DNA of 64,000 bases from Fibrobacter sp. GTDB lineage: Bacteria; Fibrobacterota; Fibrobacteria; Fibrobacterales; Fibrobacteraceae. The translations under genes and the position numbers were made by a program. Positions 42,723-52,300 of this stretch are shown one piece after another. The stretch spans positions 17,707 through 81,706 of the forward strand of contig JAKSIH010000009.1 of assembly GCA_024398935.1 (NCBI GenBank), given 5' to 3'. Numbering within the stretch: the stretch's first letter is position 1; each line of letters opens with the position of its first letter. The notes beneath the pieces are model-generated. The model saw only the letters and a program-made list of their open reading frames with translations, had not been told where the DNA came from and made no database searches.

Positions 42723-43853
42723 CTAAACAATCTGATTGGATCTAGGCGTTGCATCGGGGAGGCTCTGGCCTCTTTCGAAGACACCCTGATCGTTCTTCTT
42801 TTTATGTGCAAGCTGTCCGCAGGCGGCGAGAATGTCCCTGCCGCGGGCGGTACGAATGGTGATCTGAATCTGTGCGGCACGGACTGCGGCGAGGAAAGTG
42901 TCCACTTCCTCTGGAGTCGGGGCGTGCAGGTTGGGGTCGTCGCCATCGTTCAGGATGATTGCGTTTACCTTGACCCGACGGGGGGCACAAATGCGGATCA
43001 GTTCCTTGGCTGCCTTGGGCGTGCAGGTGATATCCTGGATCAGCACAAATTCAAATGTTACATAATTATCGGTTCTACGAATGTATTCGTCAACCGCTTC
43101 CAAAAGTTTTTCGATGGGCCAGAGGTTATTTACCGGCATGACGGAAGAACGGTACTCGTTGTTGGTACTGTTCAGGCTGATGGCGAGGCAACAGGGGGTG
43201 TTGCGGTCCACCAGTTCCTTGATGCGGGGCACAACGCCGCTGGTGCTTACGGTCATTCGCTTGGAACCCATGTTGAACAGTTTCTGGTTGTGGAGCGTGC
43301 AGCAGACTCGATGCACGTTCTCCAGATTGTTCAGGGGTTCGCCCATGCCCATGAAGATGATGTTGGTTACCTGGGCTATTTCACCTTCGTTGTTGAAGAT
43401 GTTATTTTCCTTAAGGTACCAATTCACATTGATGATCTCTTCAAGGATTTCGCCGGCTTCCAGATTGCGGAAGAAGCCCATCTTTGCGGTACGGCAGAAT
43501 GCGCAGTTCATGGCGCAGCCCACCTGAGTGGATACGCACACGGAAAAACGACCGTTGGCAGGGATCATCACGGTTTCGATGTGATGACCGTCCCAGGTCT
43601 CGAAAAGCCATTTGACTGTTCCGTCTACGGAAACCATGTGCTGGTCTTCCTTGAGGGAACGGAGTTCGAACTGCTTGGACAGTTTTTCGCGCAGGGCAGG
43701 AGAAATGTTCGACATTTCGTCAAACGTCTTAACCTGCTGGCAGAATAACCATTTCTGGATTTGTTCGGCGCGGAACGGTTTCTCGTTCACCTCGCGAAGC
43801 CAAGCCTTGATCTCGTCTTCCGTCAATGTCTTGATATTGCGCTGCCATTCCAT
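42723..43853 (-). CDS. rlmN: Dual-specificity rRNA/tRNA adenine-C2 methyltransferase RlmN
   Basis: 376 residues. The radical-SAM triad is Cys113, Cys117 and Cys120 (CAMNCAFC). IFMGMGEPLNN, SLNSTNNEYRS and the second catalytic Cys345 in AACGQL are family hallmarks. It methylates A2503 of 23S rRNA and A37 of some tRNAs. The last 30 residues are a poorly conserved tail. TATCTTTG lies seven bases before the ATG, without a ribosome binding site, suggesting a leaderless transcript. The TPMT-like gene follows in the same unit. Confidence 0.96.
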   Translation of the reverse strand: MEWQRNIKTLTEDEIKAWLREVNEKPFRAEQIQKWLFCQQVKTFDEMSNISPALREKLSKQFELRSLKEDQHMVSVDGTVKWLFETWDGHHIETVMIPANGRFSVCVSTQVGCAMNCAFCRTAKMGFFRNLEAGEILEEIINVNWYLKENNIFNNEGEIAQVTNIIFMGMGEPLNNLENVHRVCCTLHNQKLFNMGSKRMTVSTSGVVPRIKELVDRNTPCCLAISLNSTNNEYRSSVMPVNNLWPIEKLLEAVDEYIRRTDNYVTFEFVLIQDITCTPKAAKELIRICAPRRVKVNAIILNDGDDPNLHAPTPEEVDTFLAAVRAAQIQITIRTARGRDILAACGQLAHKKKNDQGVFERGQSLPDATPRSNQIV

Positions 43854-43860
43854 AGTGGCG

Positions 43861-43868
43861 CAAAGATA
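43861..43868 (-). promoter_or_regulatory. TAnnTTTG element of rlmN
   Basis: TATCTTTG on the minus strand, seven bases before the start codon. Transcription starting about seven bases downstream would begin at or next to the ATG. Confidence 0.5.
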
Positions 43869-43887
43869 GAAAATTTTAAGTTTTTTG

Positions 43888-44181
43888 TTAAGGGTGCAAG
43901 GACGGTTCCTTAGAAGGATTCACTAGTTCCGGGCAGTCGAATTTTTGATAGAGAATGTCGATTTCCTTAAACAAGTCGGAGAGCGAAAGTCCGTATGCGG
44001 TTGCTAGATTGCTTAGAGTAATGATTGACGGTTGCCTTTTTCCACTCTCTACCTGGGAAATGAATTGGCGTGTTATATTTGAAATTTCCGATAGGCTGGT
44101 TTGCGTCAGTCCCTTGCGATGTCTTCTAGAAAGAAAGATGTGACGGATAACCTGACGAAGAACATTTTCTTTGTACACCAT
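43888..44181 (-). CDS. XRE-family helix-turn-helix regulator
   Basis: 97 residues from the ATG at 44179-44181, six bases after a strong GGAGG; an extension to 44229 ignores that site. The HTH_XRE domain covers about 14-70 (KGLTQTSLSEISNITRQFISQVESGKR), with the TQ..LS/SQVE pattern of DNA-binding helices cited in parts only. The remainder is a short tail. The regulated target is unknown: it stands alone in front of rlmN and behind a 317-bp non-coding stretch. It is small enough to be a phage- or toxin-system-type regulator, but there is no partner gene beside it. Confidence 0.88.
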   Translation of the reverse strand: MVYKENVLRQVIRHIFLSRRHRKGLTQTSLSEISNITRQFISQVESGKRQPSIITLSNLATAYGLSLSDLFKEIDILYQKFDCPELVNPSKEPSLHP

Positions 44182-44462
44182 TTTTTCCTCCAATTTAACC
44201 CTAATCCGGCGCGCGAATTTATAAAACAATTTTTTGGTGGGAGCAATGGTAAGTATGCATTTTGATTAGTTTGTGAAAAATATTGTATACAAATAAACCC
44301 CTAGCGGGCACGAGAACCGCTGTAAACCTAAAAACGTTCCAAGATATGTAAAGGTAAGGTTCCGTTTCTTAATGGGATGACAAGGCACGTATGGTGTACT
44401 TGGTGGAAGTAAAGAGGATCGAAATATGTACGAGGAATCTTTGTTTTGAAAAAAAAGAAAAT
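44182..44462. other. Non-coding stretch between the XRE gene and the tRNA terminator
   Basis: About 280 bp, AT-rich. It must hold the XRE promoter (minus). A 19-codon ORF at about 44389-44448 (plus) has no ribosome binding site. I see no other convincing feature. Confidence 0.5.
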
Positions 44463-44495
44463 AAAAAAAGAGACTTAACTTTCGTTAAGTCTCTT
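44463..44495 (-). terminator. Terminator of the tRNA-Arg gene
   Basis: On the minus strand AAGAGACTTAAC pairs with GTTAAGTCTCTT around GAAA, followed by seven T. It starts about four bases after the tRNA 3' end. Confidence 0.92.
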
Positions 44496-44498
44496 TCG

Positions 44499-44572
<74 letters not shown>

Positions 44573-44609
44573 ATTTTCTTTTTGTTGTCGCTTTCGCTTT
44601 CAACGTGCC

Positions 44610-44639
44610 CAAATATAGATAACCACAATTTTTTGTCAA
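44610..44639 (-). promoter_or_regulatory. Promoter of the tRNA-Arg gene
   Basis: On the minus strand TTGACA (44634-44639), a 16-bp spacer, then TATATT (44612-44617), which continues as TATATTTG. It satisfies both the -35/-10 and the TAnnTTTG patterns. About 37 bases separate it from the tRNA 5' end. Confidence 0.8.
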
Positions 44640-44754
44640 GGGTAAAGAACGAATTTTTTCAAAAAAAATTAATGGGGTGAAAAAGGAACCTGGAATAGGC
44701 CTCTTATTCAGGTGTTTCTGCTCTGTATTTATAGATGTCCCATATAAGAAAAAC

Positions 44755-44762
44755 TATCTTTG
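44755..44762 (+). promoter_or_regulatory. TAnnTTTG element upstream of the PBP1A gene
   Basis: TATCTTTG, 28 bases before the ATG at 44791, with GTGGAAA between as a weak ribosome binding site. Confidence 0.5.
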
Positions 44763-44790
44763 TGCCAAAATTTTTTTTCGTGTGGAAATC

Positions 44791-47067
44791 ATGAATAAGA
44801 TTAAATCATTCTTTTTGGCGTTCCTTAGAATCCTAAAAAGCTGGATTACCGACAAGAAGGTTCTCCTGTGGCTTGCCATTCTGGAATTGCCCGTAATTCT
44901 TGCCATCGTGGGTGTCATTGCGGTTTACAACCACTACGCTCCGGAGCTTCCGTCCCTGACCCAGCTGGAACAGATCAATCCCAAACTGGTGACAAAGATT
45001 TACGACATGAATGGGGAAGTGGCTCACGAATACTTCGTGGAACGCCGCGAGTGGACTCCCTATGATTCCATCCCGAAGAATGCGATCCATGCCGTGATGG
45101 CTACGGAAGACCGTGTCTTTTTCGATCACTGGGGCATGAATGTGTGGGCGATACCTTCTGCCGTTCTGGAAAAAATGTCCAAAGGGGGCAAACTCCGTGG
45201 GGCATCCACCTTGACCCAGCAGCTGACTAAACTTCTGTTCCTCACTCCGGAACGATCCTTGTCTCGTAAGATCAAGGAAATGATGACGGCCATTCGTATC
45301 GAGCAGACTTACACCAAGGAAGAAATTCTGGAATTCTACATGAATGAAGTTTACCTTGCCGCTGGTAATTACGGTTTCCAGGCTGCAGGCAAGTATTATT
45401 TCGGAAAGCCCCTGGATAGCCTTTCCATTCCGGAACTGGCTGTGCTTGCCGGTATGCTGCAGCGTCCCGAAGGCTGGCGTCCGGATAAAAACCCCAAGGA
45501 TTCCAAGGCTCGTCGTAATACGGTGCTTTACGCCATGCGCGATGCCGGCTATATCACCAATGATGAATACCACAAGTATATCGAGGAACCGATTGTTCTT
45601 GCGCCCAAGCAGGTTGAAACCGGTGCTGGCCTGTACTTCTACGAAGAAATCCGCAAGTACATGGAAAAGAAATACGGCGAAAATTCTCTTTATGCCGATG
45701 GCGTCTCCATCAACAGTACCATCGATCCTGCCATCCAGGCCTTTGCAGATAGCGCTGCCCTCGCCCAGGTGACCAAGGTCCGCCGTCGTATCAAGTATCG
45801 CTTTAACCGCAAGTTCGGCATGGCCAAGAAGTTTGATATGCCGGAAGATAGCGTTGTTGCCCACTTTGACAGCCTTTTCGCAATCGTCAAGAAGGATTAC
45901 GAGGGCAAACATGGTAAGATGCCCGATAGCCTAGTCTACCATGATGCTGAAATCGCTGCCATTCTTGTGGAAAACGAGACTGGCGCCATTCGTGCTATGG
46001 TGGGTGGTTCCGACTGGAACAAGTCTCGCTGGAACCGTGCGGTTCAGTCCCTCCGTCAGCCGGGATCTTCCTTCAAGCCCATCGTTTACTCTACTGCAAT
46101 TTCCAGCGGTGCTAGTCCTTGCGACTCCGTGAACGACGCACCCATTACCATTGAAGACCAGGACAAAATTGTCAATGGTCGCGCCCAGAAGCAGGTATGG
46201 CGTCCGGCTAACTTCGAGCATGACTTCGAAGGCATGATGACTCTCCGTCGCGCTCTTTACCGTTCCAAGAACCTGCCTGCCATTCTTACTGCTCAGAAGT
46301 ATGGTTTGAACAACGTGGTGAACTACGCCCGCAAGTTCGGTATCCAGAGGGCGCCCCTGCAGGCTGTTCCCAGTATGGCGCTTGGTTCCATTGGTGCAAC
46401 CCTTATGGAAATGACCTCCGCCTACACGGTGTTCCCCAATGGCGGCAACCGACTGGATCCCTATATGATTGAATCCATCGTGGACAAGCACGGGGAAGTG
46501 ATTGAAAAGAATTCCAAGGTGGAACATGAAGTCCTGAACCCTGCAGCCGCCTATATCATGATTGACATGCTGAAGGATGTGAACCTTCGTGGTACTGGCG
46601 CTAAAGTCTGGAGTAGCGGTTTCCGTCATCCCAGTGGTGGTAAGACCGGTACTTCCAACGATTATACCGACGCCTGGTACATCGGCTTTACAAAGCGCTA
46701 CACTATGGGTGTCTGGGTGGGTATTGATAATCCCCAGTCCATGGGTCCGGGGCATACCGGCGGTGAAGACGCCTTGCCGGTCTGGATTGCCGTCATGAAG
46801 GAACTTCATAAGGATTTGCCCATGGAAGGCTTCAAGACTCCATCCGGAGTTATTGGCAAGGGTGTCTGCAACGTAACTGGAAAGGTTGCAGGTGAGTTCT
46901 GCTCGGAAAAGACCTACTGCCTCTATTTGAGTGGTGCACCTTCTGAAAAGTGCGACGGTAACCATTACGAAGTTCGCACCAAGTCTGCGGATGATGCGAC
47001 TCTCTTCAGTAATAAGGGAAATACGACTACGGCTCCTGGTGCGTCCAAGACCCGTAAGATGTTCTAA
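44791..47067 (+). CDS. Penicillin-binding protein 1A (bifunctional transglycosylase/transpeptidase)
   Basis: 758 residues from the ATG at 44791; a start at 44677 would put coding over the promoter. A membrane anchor lies near 25-47. The glycosyltransferase family 51 domain has catalytic Glu106 in ATEDRVFFDHWG and RGASTLTQQLTK (about 134-145). The transpeptidase domain has nucleophile Ser426 (SSFK), the SxN-type RSKN motif and KTG at 618-620. The C-terminus is a Cys-containing extension ending in a Ser/Thr/Lys tail. It polymerises and cross-links peptidoglycan outside the inner membrane. It is transcribed alone and followed by two terminators. Confidence 0.96.
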   Translation: MNKIKSFFLAFLRILKSWITDKKVLLWLAILELPVILAIVGVIAVYNHYAPELPSLTQLEQINPKLVTKIYDMNGEVAHEYFVERREWTPYDSIPKNAIHAVMATEDRVFFDHWGMNVWAIPSAVLEKMSKGGKLRGASTLTQQLTKLLFLTPERSLSRKIKEMMTAIRIEQTYTKEEILEFYMNEVYLAAGNYGFQAAGKYYFGKPLDSLSIPELAVLAGMLQRPEGWRPDKNPKDSKARRNTVLYAMRDAGYITNDEYHKYIEEPIVLAPKQVETGAGLYFYEEIRKYMEKKYGENSLYADGVSINSTIDPAIQAFADSAALAQVTKVRRRIKYRFNRKFGMAKKFDMPEDSVVAHFDSLFAIVKKDYEGKHGKMPDSLVYHDAEIAAILVENETGAIRAMVGGSDWNKSRWNRAVQSLRQPGSSFKPIVYSTAISSGASPCDSVNDAPITIEDQDKIVNGRAQKQVWRPANFEHDFEGMMTLRRALYRSKNLPAILTAQKYGLNNVVNYARKFGIQRAPLQAVPSMALGSIGATLMEMTSAYTVFPNGGNRLDPYMIESIVDKHGEVIEKNSKVEHEVLNPAAAYIMIDMLKDVNLRGTGAKVWSSGFRHPSGGKTGTSNDYTDAWYIGFTKRYTMGVWVGIDNPQSMGPGHTGGEDALPVWIAVMKELHKDLPMEGFKTPSGVIGKGVCNVTGKVAGEFCSEKTYCLYLSGAPSEKCDGNHYEVRTKSADDATLFSNKGNTTTAPGASKTRKMF

Positions 47068-47068
47068 G

Positions 47069-47088
47069 AAAAGCCTTTAGAGGCTTTT
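47069..47088 (+). terminator. First terminator after the PBP1A gene
   Basis: AAAAGCC (47069-47075) pairs with GGCTTTT (47082-47088). Confidence 0.7.
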
Positions 47089-47108
47089 GTGTCTGAGTTA
47101 TGAACTGC

Positions 47109-47136
47109 AAAAGACCGCTGGAAGGCGGTCTTTTTT
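47109..47136 (+). terminator. Second terminator after the PBP1A gene
   Basis: AAAAGACCGC (47109-47118) pairs with GCGGTCTTTT (47125-47134) plus two more T. It is probably also usable by the convergent lipoprotein gene. Confidence 0.85.
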
Positions 47137-47164
47137 ATGGGCAAGAATTGAACGAGCGAATGAC

Positions 47165-47740
47165 TTAGTTGCAGTCAAGGCATGTCCATTCGATGACTCC
47201 AGAACCATAATTGTTGAAGCGTTTCTTGGTGTACTTTTCGATGTCGATTAGAAAACCGACGCCGCCATTATCTGCGTTTTCTGTACAGCAACCATCGCAG
47301 TCTTCATCGGAACACATGTCGTATACTACGGCGTCTATTGAGAATCCGTTTTTTCTTAGACGGAATGTCTTGAGTTTGTATTTCTCAAAATCCCTTTCAT
47401 GAATAGAAATGATGTTGTTCTCGCTGACCCATTCCTCGCTTTGTTGGTCGTCGAGGCCGGCAAACCAGCCTGCCCATGTGCATCCGTTATATTCGATGCA
47501 TTCTTCGCTTTCCGGGGCGGGATAGGATTCGTACCAAGTCAAGTTTGCCTTGTTCCAGATGGTGTCCTTGACAGGCTCATTTCCGTTTGCATCTAGAGAA
47601 GAGCTTGAAAGCTCTGGGTTTGGAATGTCTATGCTGGACGAACTTGCTGGAGAAGGCTCTTTAACATTGTTTGAGGTGTCGTCTCCGCATGCGATGATGG
47701 TGAGGATTGCTGCAAGTGTTGAAAATTTTTTGAATGTCAT
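47165..47740 (-). CDS. Cys-rich lipoprotein with Ser linker, unknown function
   Basis: 191 residues. Lipobox LTIIAC with Cys18, then a Ser/Pro linker (SPASSSSIDIP, ELSSSS), a Fibrobacter habit. The folded part (from about 58) has WYESYP, YNGCTWAGWFAGLD, SEEWVSENN and a Cys-dense VYDMCSDEDCDGCC followed by GFLIDIEKY. The alternating pattern and DxC spacing remind me of barwin/RlpA-like double-psi beta-barrel proteins, which act on or bind polysaccharide; this is only an impression. It is transcribed alone, convergent with the PBP1A gene. Confidence 0.78.
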   Translation of the reverse strand: MTFKKFSTLAAILTIIACGDDTSNNVKEPSPASSSSIDIPNPELSSSSLDANGNEPVKDTIWNKANLTWYESYPAPESEECIEYNGCTWAGWFAGLDDQQSEEWVSENNIISIHERDFEKYKLKTFRLRKNGFSIDAVVYDMCSDEDCDGCCTENADNGGVGFLIDIEKYTKKRFNNYGSGVIEWTCLDCN

Positions 47741-47827
47741 GAAAATACCCTAGGATGAATGTAGGATAATCCAAAATAATTGTTTTTGAAAATTGCTTTT
47801 TGTTAGTGAAAAATGCGAAAATATTCA

Positions 47828-47866
47828 AAGAAGAAAAACATCCCAGCTCTTTCGAGCCAGGATGTT
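47828..47866 (-). terminator. Terminator of groEL
   Basis: On the minus strand AACATCCTGGCTC pairs with GAGCTGGGATGTT around GAAA (small mismatches), followed by TTTCTTCTTT. Confidence 0.8.
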
Positions 47867-47890
47867 CCATAAGGAGAATTTCTTACTGCT

Positions 47891-47916
47891 AGATCCCCGC
47901 TTGCGCGGGGATGACA
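47891..47916 (-). repeat. REP-like palindromic repeat, copy 3
   Basis: On the minus strand TGTCATCCCCGC...GCGGGGATCT, the same family as the pair at 24884-24955. It sits ten bases after the groEL stop and before its terminator. Confidence 0.7.
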
Positions 47917-47925
47917 TAGCGGTGA

Positions 47926-49572
<1,647 letters not shown>

Positions 49573-49582
49573 TTATTTAAAA

Positions 49583-49667
49583 AGTGGTTAGTGGTTAGTG
49601 TTTAGTGGTTAGTGGGTGCGGGTCCTTCCTGCAAAAACTGATTACTGACCACTGTTTACTAATCACT
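49583..49667. repeat. Heptad-arm element between groES and groEL
   Basis: Left arm AGTGGTT, AGTGGTT, AGTGTTT, AGTGGTT, AGTGGGT (49583-49617). The right arm (49637-49667) reads on the other strand AGTGATT, AGTAAAC, AGTGGTC, AGTAATC. The arms are inverted and about 70% complementary, with AGT/ACT anchors every 7 bp. The groES stop begins two bases after it. Confidence 0.85.
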
Positions 49668-49668
49668 C

Positions 49669-49950
49669 TTAAAGAGTAGCGAAGATGTCGGATTCCTTGA
49701 TGATCAGGTAGTTTTCGCCTTCGACGGAGATTTCGGTACCGCTGTACTTGCCGTAAATCACCACGTCGCCGACCTTGACTTCCATGGCGACGGTTTCGCC
49801 GTTTTCGGTCTTGCGGCCCGGGCCTACAGCCACGACCTTACCCTGCATGGGCTTTTCCTTGGCGTTATCCGGGATGAAGAGACCGGAGGAGGTCTTCTGT
49901 TCGGCTTCGGCCGGCTTTACAACGATGCGATCTGCTAAAGGCTTGATCAT
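49669..49950 (-). CDS. groS: 10-kDa co-chaperonin GroES
   Basis: 93 residues. [20 protein letters not shown] start, the mobile loop region [16 protein letters not shown], and [15 protein letters not shown] near the end are all family features. It caps the GroEL ring. AAGGACAAG precedes the ATG. Upstream there is no CIRCE element (TTAGCACTC-N9-GAGTGCTAA), but a perfect 15-bp palindrome lies 53 bases before the start codon. Confidence 0.97.
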   Translation of the reverse strand: MIKPLADRIVVKPAEAEQKTSSGLFIPDNAKEKPMQGKVVAVGPGRKTENGETVAMEVKVGDVVIYGKYSGTEISVEGENYLIIKESDIFATL

Positions 49951-50003
49951 TTTACTTGTCCTTTGTTGCGGGCTCCATTTGGGGCCCTTTTGTTTAAAAT
50001 TTC

Positions 50004-50018
50004 AGTCCAGTCTGGACT
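50004..50018 (-). promoter_or_regulatory. Palindromic operator candidate upstream of groES
   Basis: AGTCCAG-T-CTGGACT, a perfect 7-1-7 inverted repeat. On the minus strand it follows a possible -10 (TATAGT near 50022-50027), so a bound protein would cover the start of transcription. The repressor is unknown. Confidence 0.5.
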
Positions 50019-50308
50019 ATTTACTATAATCGCCCTTCTATATGCAATTATCGTGCCAAACCTGGAAAGTGTAAAATGTTTTCAAAAATGCGGAAAAAGG
50101 GAGGCTGAACTGTTGAATTTTGAAACGTTGCCGCGGCGTCTCTAAAGTCTGTTTAAAAATGAAACGTTTTATTTTTATGAATGCTCGGGATTGCGATGCA
50201 AAAAAAGGGGAGGAACATAAAGGAAAGCCTGGGAAAAATCCCAGGCTATTCTCTCTTGTTGGGTCCGCGATTTGCCTACGGCATTTCGCTCAAGATGATT
50301 TGCGCGAA
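50019..50308. other. Spacer between groES and the porin-like gene
   Basis: It holds the groES promoter side (AT-rich, 50019-50070) and the porin terminator (50226-50247). No gene is evident in between. Confidence 0.55.
50222..50247 (-). terminator. Terminator of the porin-like gene
   Basis: AGCCTGGG (50226-50233) pairs exactly with CCCAGGCT (50240-50247). On the minus strand it is followed by TTTCCTTT. Confidence 0.8.
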
Positions 50309-51349
50309 CTACTTAATGGTAGTGGTCAGGCGGAAGGCGAGGGCGATGTCGTCCAGCTTTTCTTCGTTGTAGACGCTGAACTGCATCTTGGACTTGCCGA
50401 TGGTCTTTACCAGGGCGACAGTCCATGCCAGATCGTCGGCATCGGGCTTCTTGGCATCAATCTGGTCGCGGTCCTTAATGTATTCCACTTCGGCAAACAG
50501 GTTGGAAAGGATTCCGAAGGTGGGAATTTCTACACCGACATAGAACGGGTTGAACATCTTGCCCGGCTTGTTCATGAAGCCAAGTTCCTGGGCATGGTAG
50601 TTGTCGGCATCGGTCTTGATCTTTTCGTCTACGGTATAGAGACAGCCGTATTCACCATAGACGCGGAGATTCGGCATGATGGTGTAGCTTGCGAATGCTG
50701 CAACGCGGTGGGTGAGGTAGGTGGTGTTCTGGACTACGTCAATGAGGTTTCCGCGGTAACCGAACTTCATTTCCAGGGGGAAGGTGAACTTCAGGTCGTC
50801 TTCTACACGGACGTAACCGGTGTTGGCCTTGCCGTCCTTGGTTGCGACCATGGCGGTCAGGTTGTTGAGACCGTGCTTCCAGCCCAGTTCAATGGCGTTA
50901 TGGCTGTAGTCGCGCATCCAGAGGCCGCGCTTGTTCAGAGGGCCGTCGATATAGGTACCGAAGTGGGTGGACTGGGAAGAGGTCCAGTCGGTCTTCCAGC
51001 GACCAATCTTCAGGTTCAGCTTGTCGTTTTCGCCGACGTTCCACTTGTAGTTTACCCAGTACAGGTCTGCCAGGAACTTGTCGTAGTTGGTGCCTGCGAT
51101 GTTGTTGCCGAATTCGGGAGCGAACATGCGGATCATGATCAAGGCTTCCAGATTGTCGGTCTTGTAGGTGCCGCCAATGTTTGCGCGAATCCAGCCGGAG
51201 CTGAAGTTGTTGTCGTCATCGTCCAGGGACTTGGTCACCTGAGTCTGAACATTAGCCTTGAAGCTCATGTTGTCGGTAACGTCGGCTGCGAATGCTGCTG
51301 TGGCAAGGCCGAAACCGAGAACTGCTGCTGCGAGTTTCTTGAAGTTCAT
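50309..51349 (-). CDS. Porin-like outer-membrane beta-barrel protein
   Basis: 346 residues. A signal peptide (1-22, AAFAAD cleavage) is followed by alternating beta strands throughout (for example NLEALIMIRMFAPEF, LNLKIGRWKTDW, EMKFGYRGNLIDVV, NLFAEVEYIKDRD) and an end KLDDIALAFRLTTTIK. This is the pattern of a 16- to 18-strand porin. Codon bias is strong, as for abundant outer-membrane proteins. It is transcribed alone, divergent from the OmpA-family gene 129 bp away. Pore specificity unknown. Confidence 0.8.
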   Translation of the reverse strand: MNFKKLAAAVLGFGLATAAFAADVTDNMSFKANVQTQVTKSLDDDDNNFSSGWIRANIGGTYKTDNLEALIMIRMFAPEFGNNIAGTNYDKFLADLYWVNYKWNVGENDKLNLKIGRWKTDWTSSQSTHFGTYIDGPLNKRGLWMRDYSHNAIELGWKHGLNNLTAMVATKDGKANTGYVRVEDDLKFTFPLEMKFGYRGNLIDVVQNTTYLTHRVAAFASYTIMPNLRVYGEYGCLYTVDEKIKTDADNYHAQELGFMNKPGKMFNPFYVGVEIPTFGILSNLFAEVEYIKDRDQIDAKKPDADDLAWTVALVKTIGKSKMQFSVYNEEKLDDIALAFRLTTTIK

Positions 51350-51442
51350 GATTGCTCCTTTTTAAAAAAGCGTAATTGATTTTTCGGTGGGAAATTTAGA
51401 ATAACTCAATGGTTTTGAAAAGACGGATTTTCTGGAAAAAAC

Positions 51443-51450
51443 TATTTTTG
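51443..51450 (+). promoter_or_regulatory. TAnnTTTG element upstream of the OmpA-family gene
   Basis: TATTTTTG, 28 bases before the ATG, with AAGTGGAG between as ribosome binding site. Confidence 0.5.
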
Positions 51451-51478
51451 ACCCGGAAAATTTCAAGTGGAGTATTTT

Positions 51479-52171
51479 ATGAAAAAACTTCTGATTTGCT
51501 CTGTTGCAGCTCTTGCTGCCTTTGTCGCCCAGCCTATGGCAAAAGACCTGGCGCCCAACAAGACCCACGCTGTGTTGAACATTACCTATACCAACTATGA
51601 CGATGTTCCCCAGGCAAAGAAAAAGCTGACTTTCGTTGGCGTAAACAAGCCCAAGAATAAGCTGGTCATCACAACAGACCAGTATGGTGAAGCCAGCTTC
51701 CATATTCCCCGCGAAGATTCCTACACGATCCTTTGCGAAAGTCTGACCGGTCCCTTCGAATGTGGTACAACTCCCTTCGTTTCTAAAACCGCAAGTTCCG
51801 GCGGCATTACCGTGGTCTTTGACGATACACGTGCAGAACTTACGGGTGTGACCTTCAAGGCGGGCAGCGCCGAACTGGTTCCTAATTCGCTGAAAACTTT
51901 GGATGCCGCCATTAAGGGTCTGAAATTGAACCCCAAGGCCAAGGTGGAAGTCCAGGGACACACCAGTTCCGAAGGAAGCGAGGAACTGAACCAGAAACTT
52001 TCTGAAGACCGCGCCAATTCCGTTCGCGACTATATGGTAAGCAAGGGTATTGCTGCTGAGCGCCTCACCGCAGTGGGTTACGGTCCTAGCCAGCCCAAGG
52101 CTGACAATTCTACCGAAGCGGGCCGTAAGGCAAATCGCCGCATTGAACTGGTAGTCACTTCCGAAGAATAA
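51479..52171 (+). CDS. OmpA-family peptidoglycan-binding protein
   Basis: 230 residues from the ATG at 51479 after AAGTGGAG. A signal peptide (about 1-21) precedes an N-terminal beta-sandwich-like domain (about 25-115) with two Cys (ILCES, FECGT) that may bridge. The C-terminal OmpA domain (about 122-230) has VTFKAGSAELVP, VEVQGHTSSEGSEELNQKLS with the diaminopimelate-binding Asp-type motif, and GRKANRRIEL. It should anchor an envelope protein to peptidoglycan. There is no barrel or lipobox, so it is probably periplasmic. Confidence 0.9.
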   Translation: MKKLLICSVAALAAFVAQPMAKDLAPNKTHAVLNITYTNYDDVPQAKKKLTFVGVNKPKNKLVITTDQYGEASFHIPREDSYTILCESLTGPFECGTTPFVSKTASSGGITVVFDDTRAELTGVTFKAGSAELVPNSLKTLDAAIKGLKLNPKAKVEVQGHTSSEGSEELNQKLSEDRANSVRDYMVSKGIAAERLTAVGYGPSQPKADNSTEAGRKANRRIELVVTSEE

Positions 52172-52199
52172 GCCTGTAATTTTTCAAAAGGATAAACAA

Positions 52200-52231
52200 G
52201 GTCTTCCGGTTTTTGCTGGGAGACTTTTTTT
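52200..52231 (+). terminator. Terminator after the OmpA-family gene
   Basis: GTCTTCC (52201-52207) pairs with GGGAGAC (52218-52224, one mismatch), followed by seven T. Confidence 0.75.
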
Positions 52232-52300
52232 GTATATGCATTGTGTTATTTCGGGGTAGAAATAAAAATCTATATTTAGCCCTGTTAAAGGAATCTCACT

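Noticed and set aside
49951..50070. CIRCE element upstream of groES
   Set aside because: TTAGCACTC-N9-GAGTGCTAA is not present; only the AGTCCAG palindrome is.
51362..51961. 199-codon minus-strand ORF over the OmpA-family gene
   Set aside because: The plus-strand gene has a signal peptide and an OmpA domain; the antisense frame has neither a motif nor a ribosome binding site.
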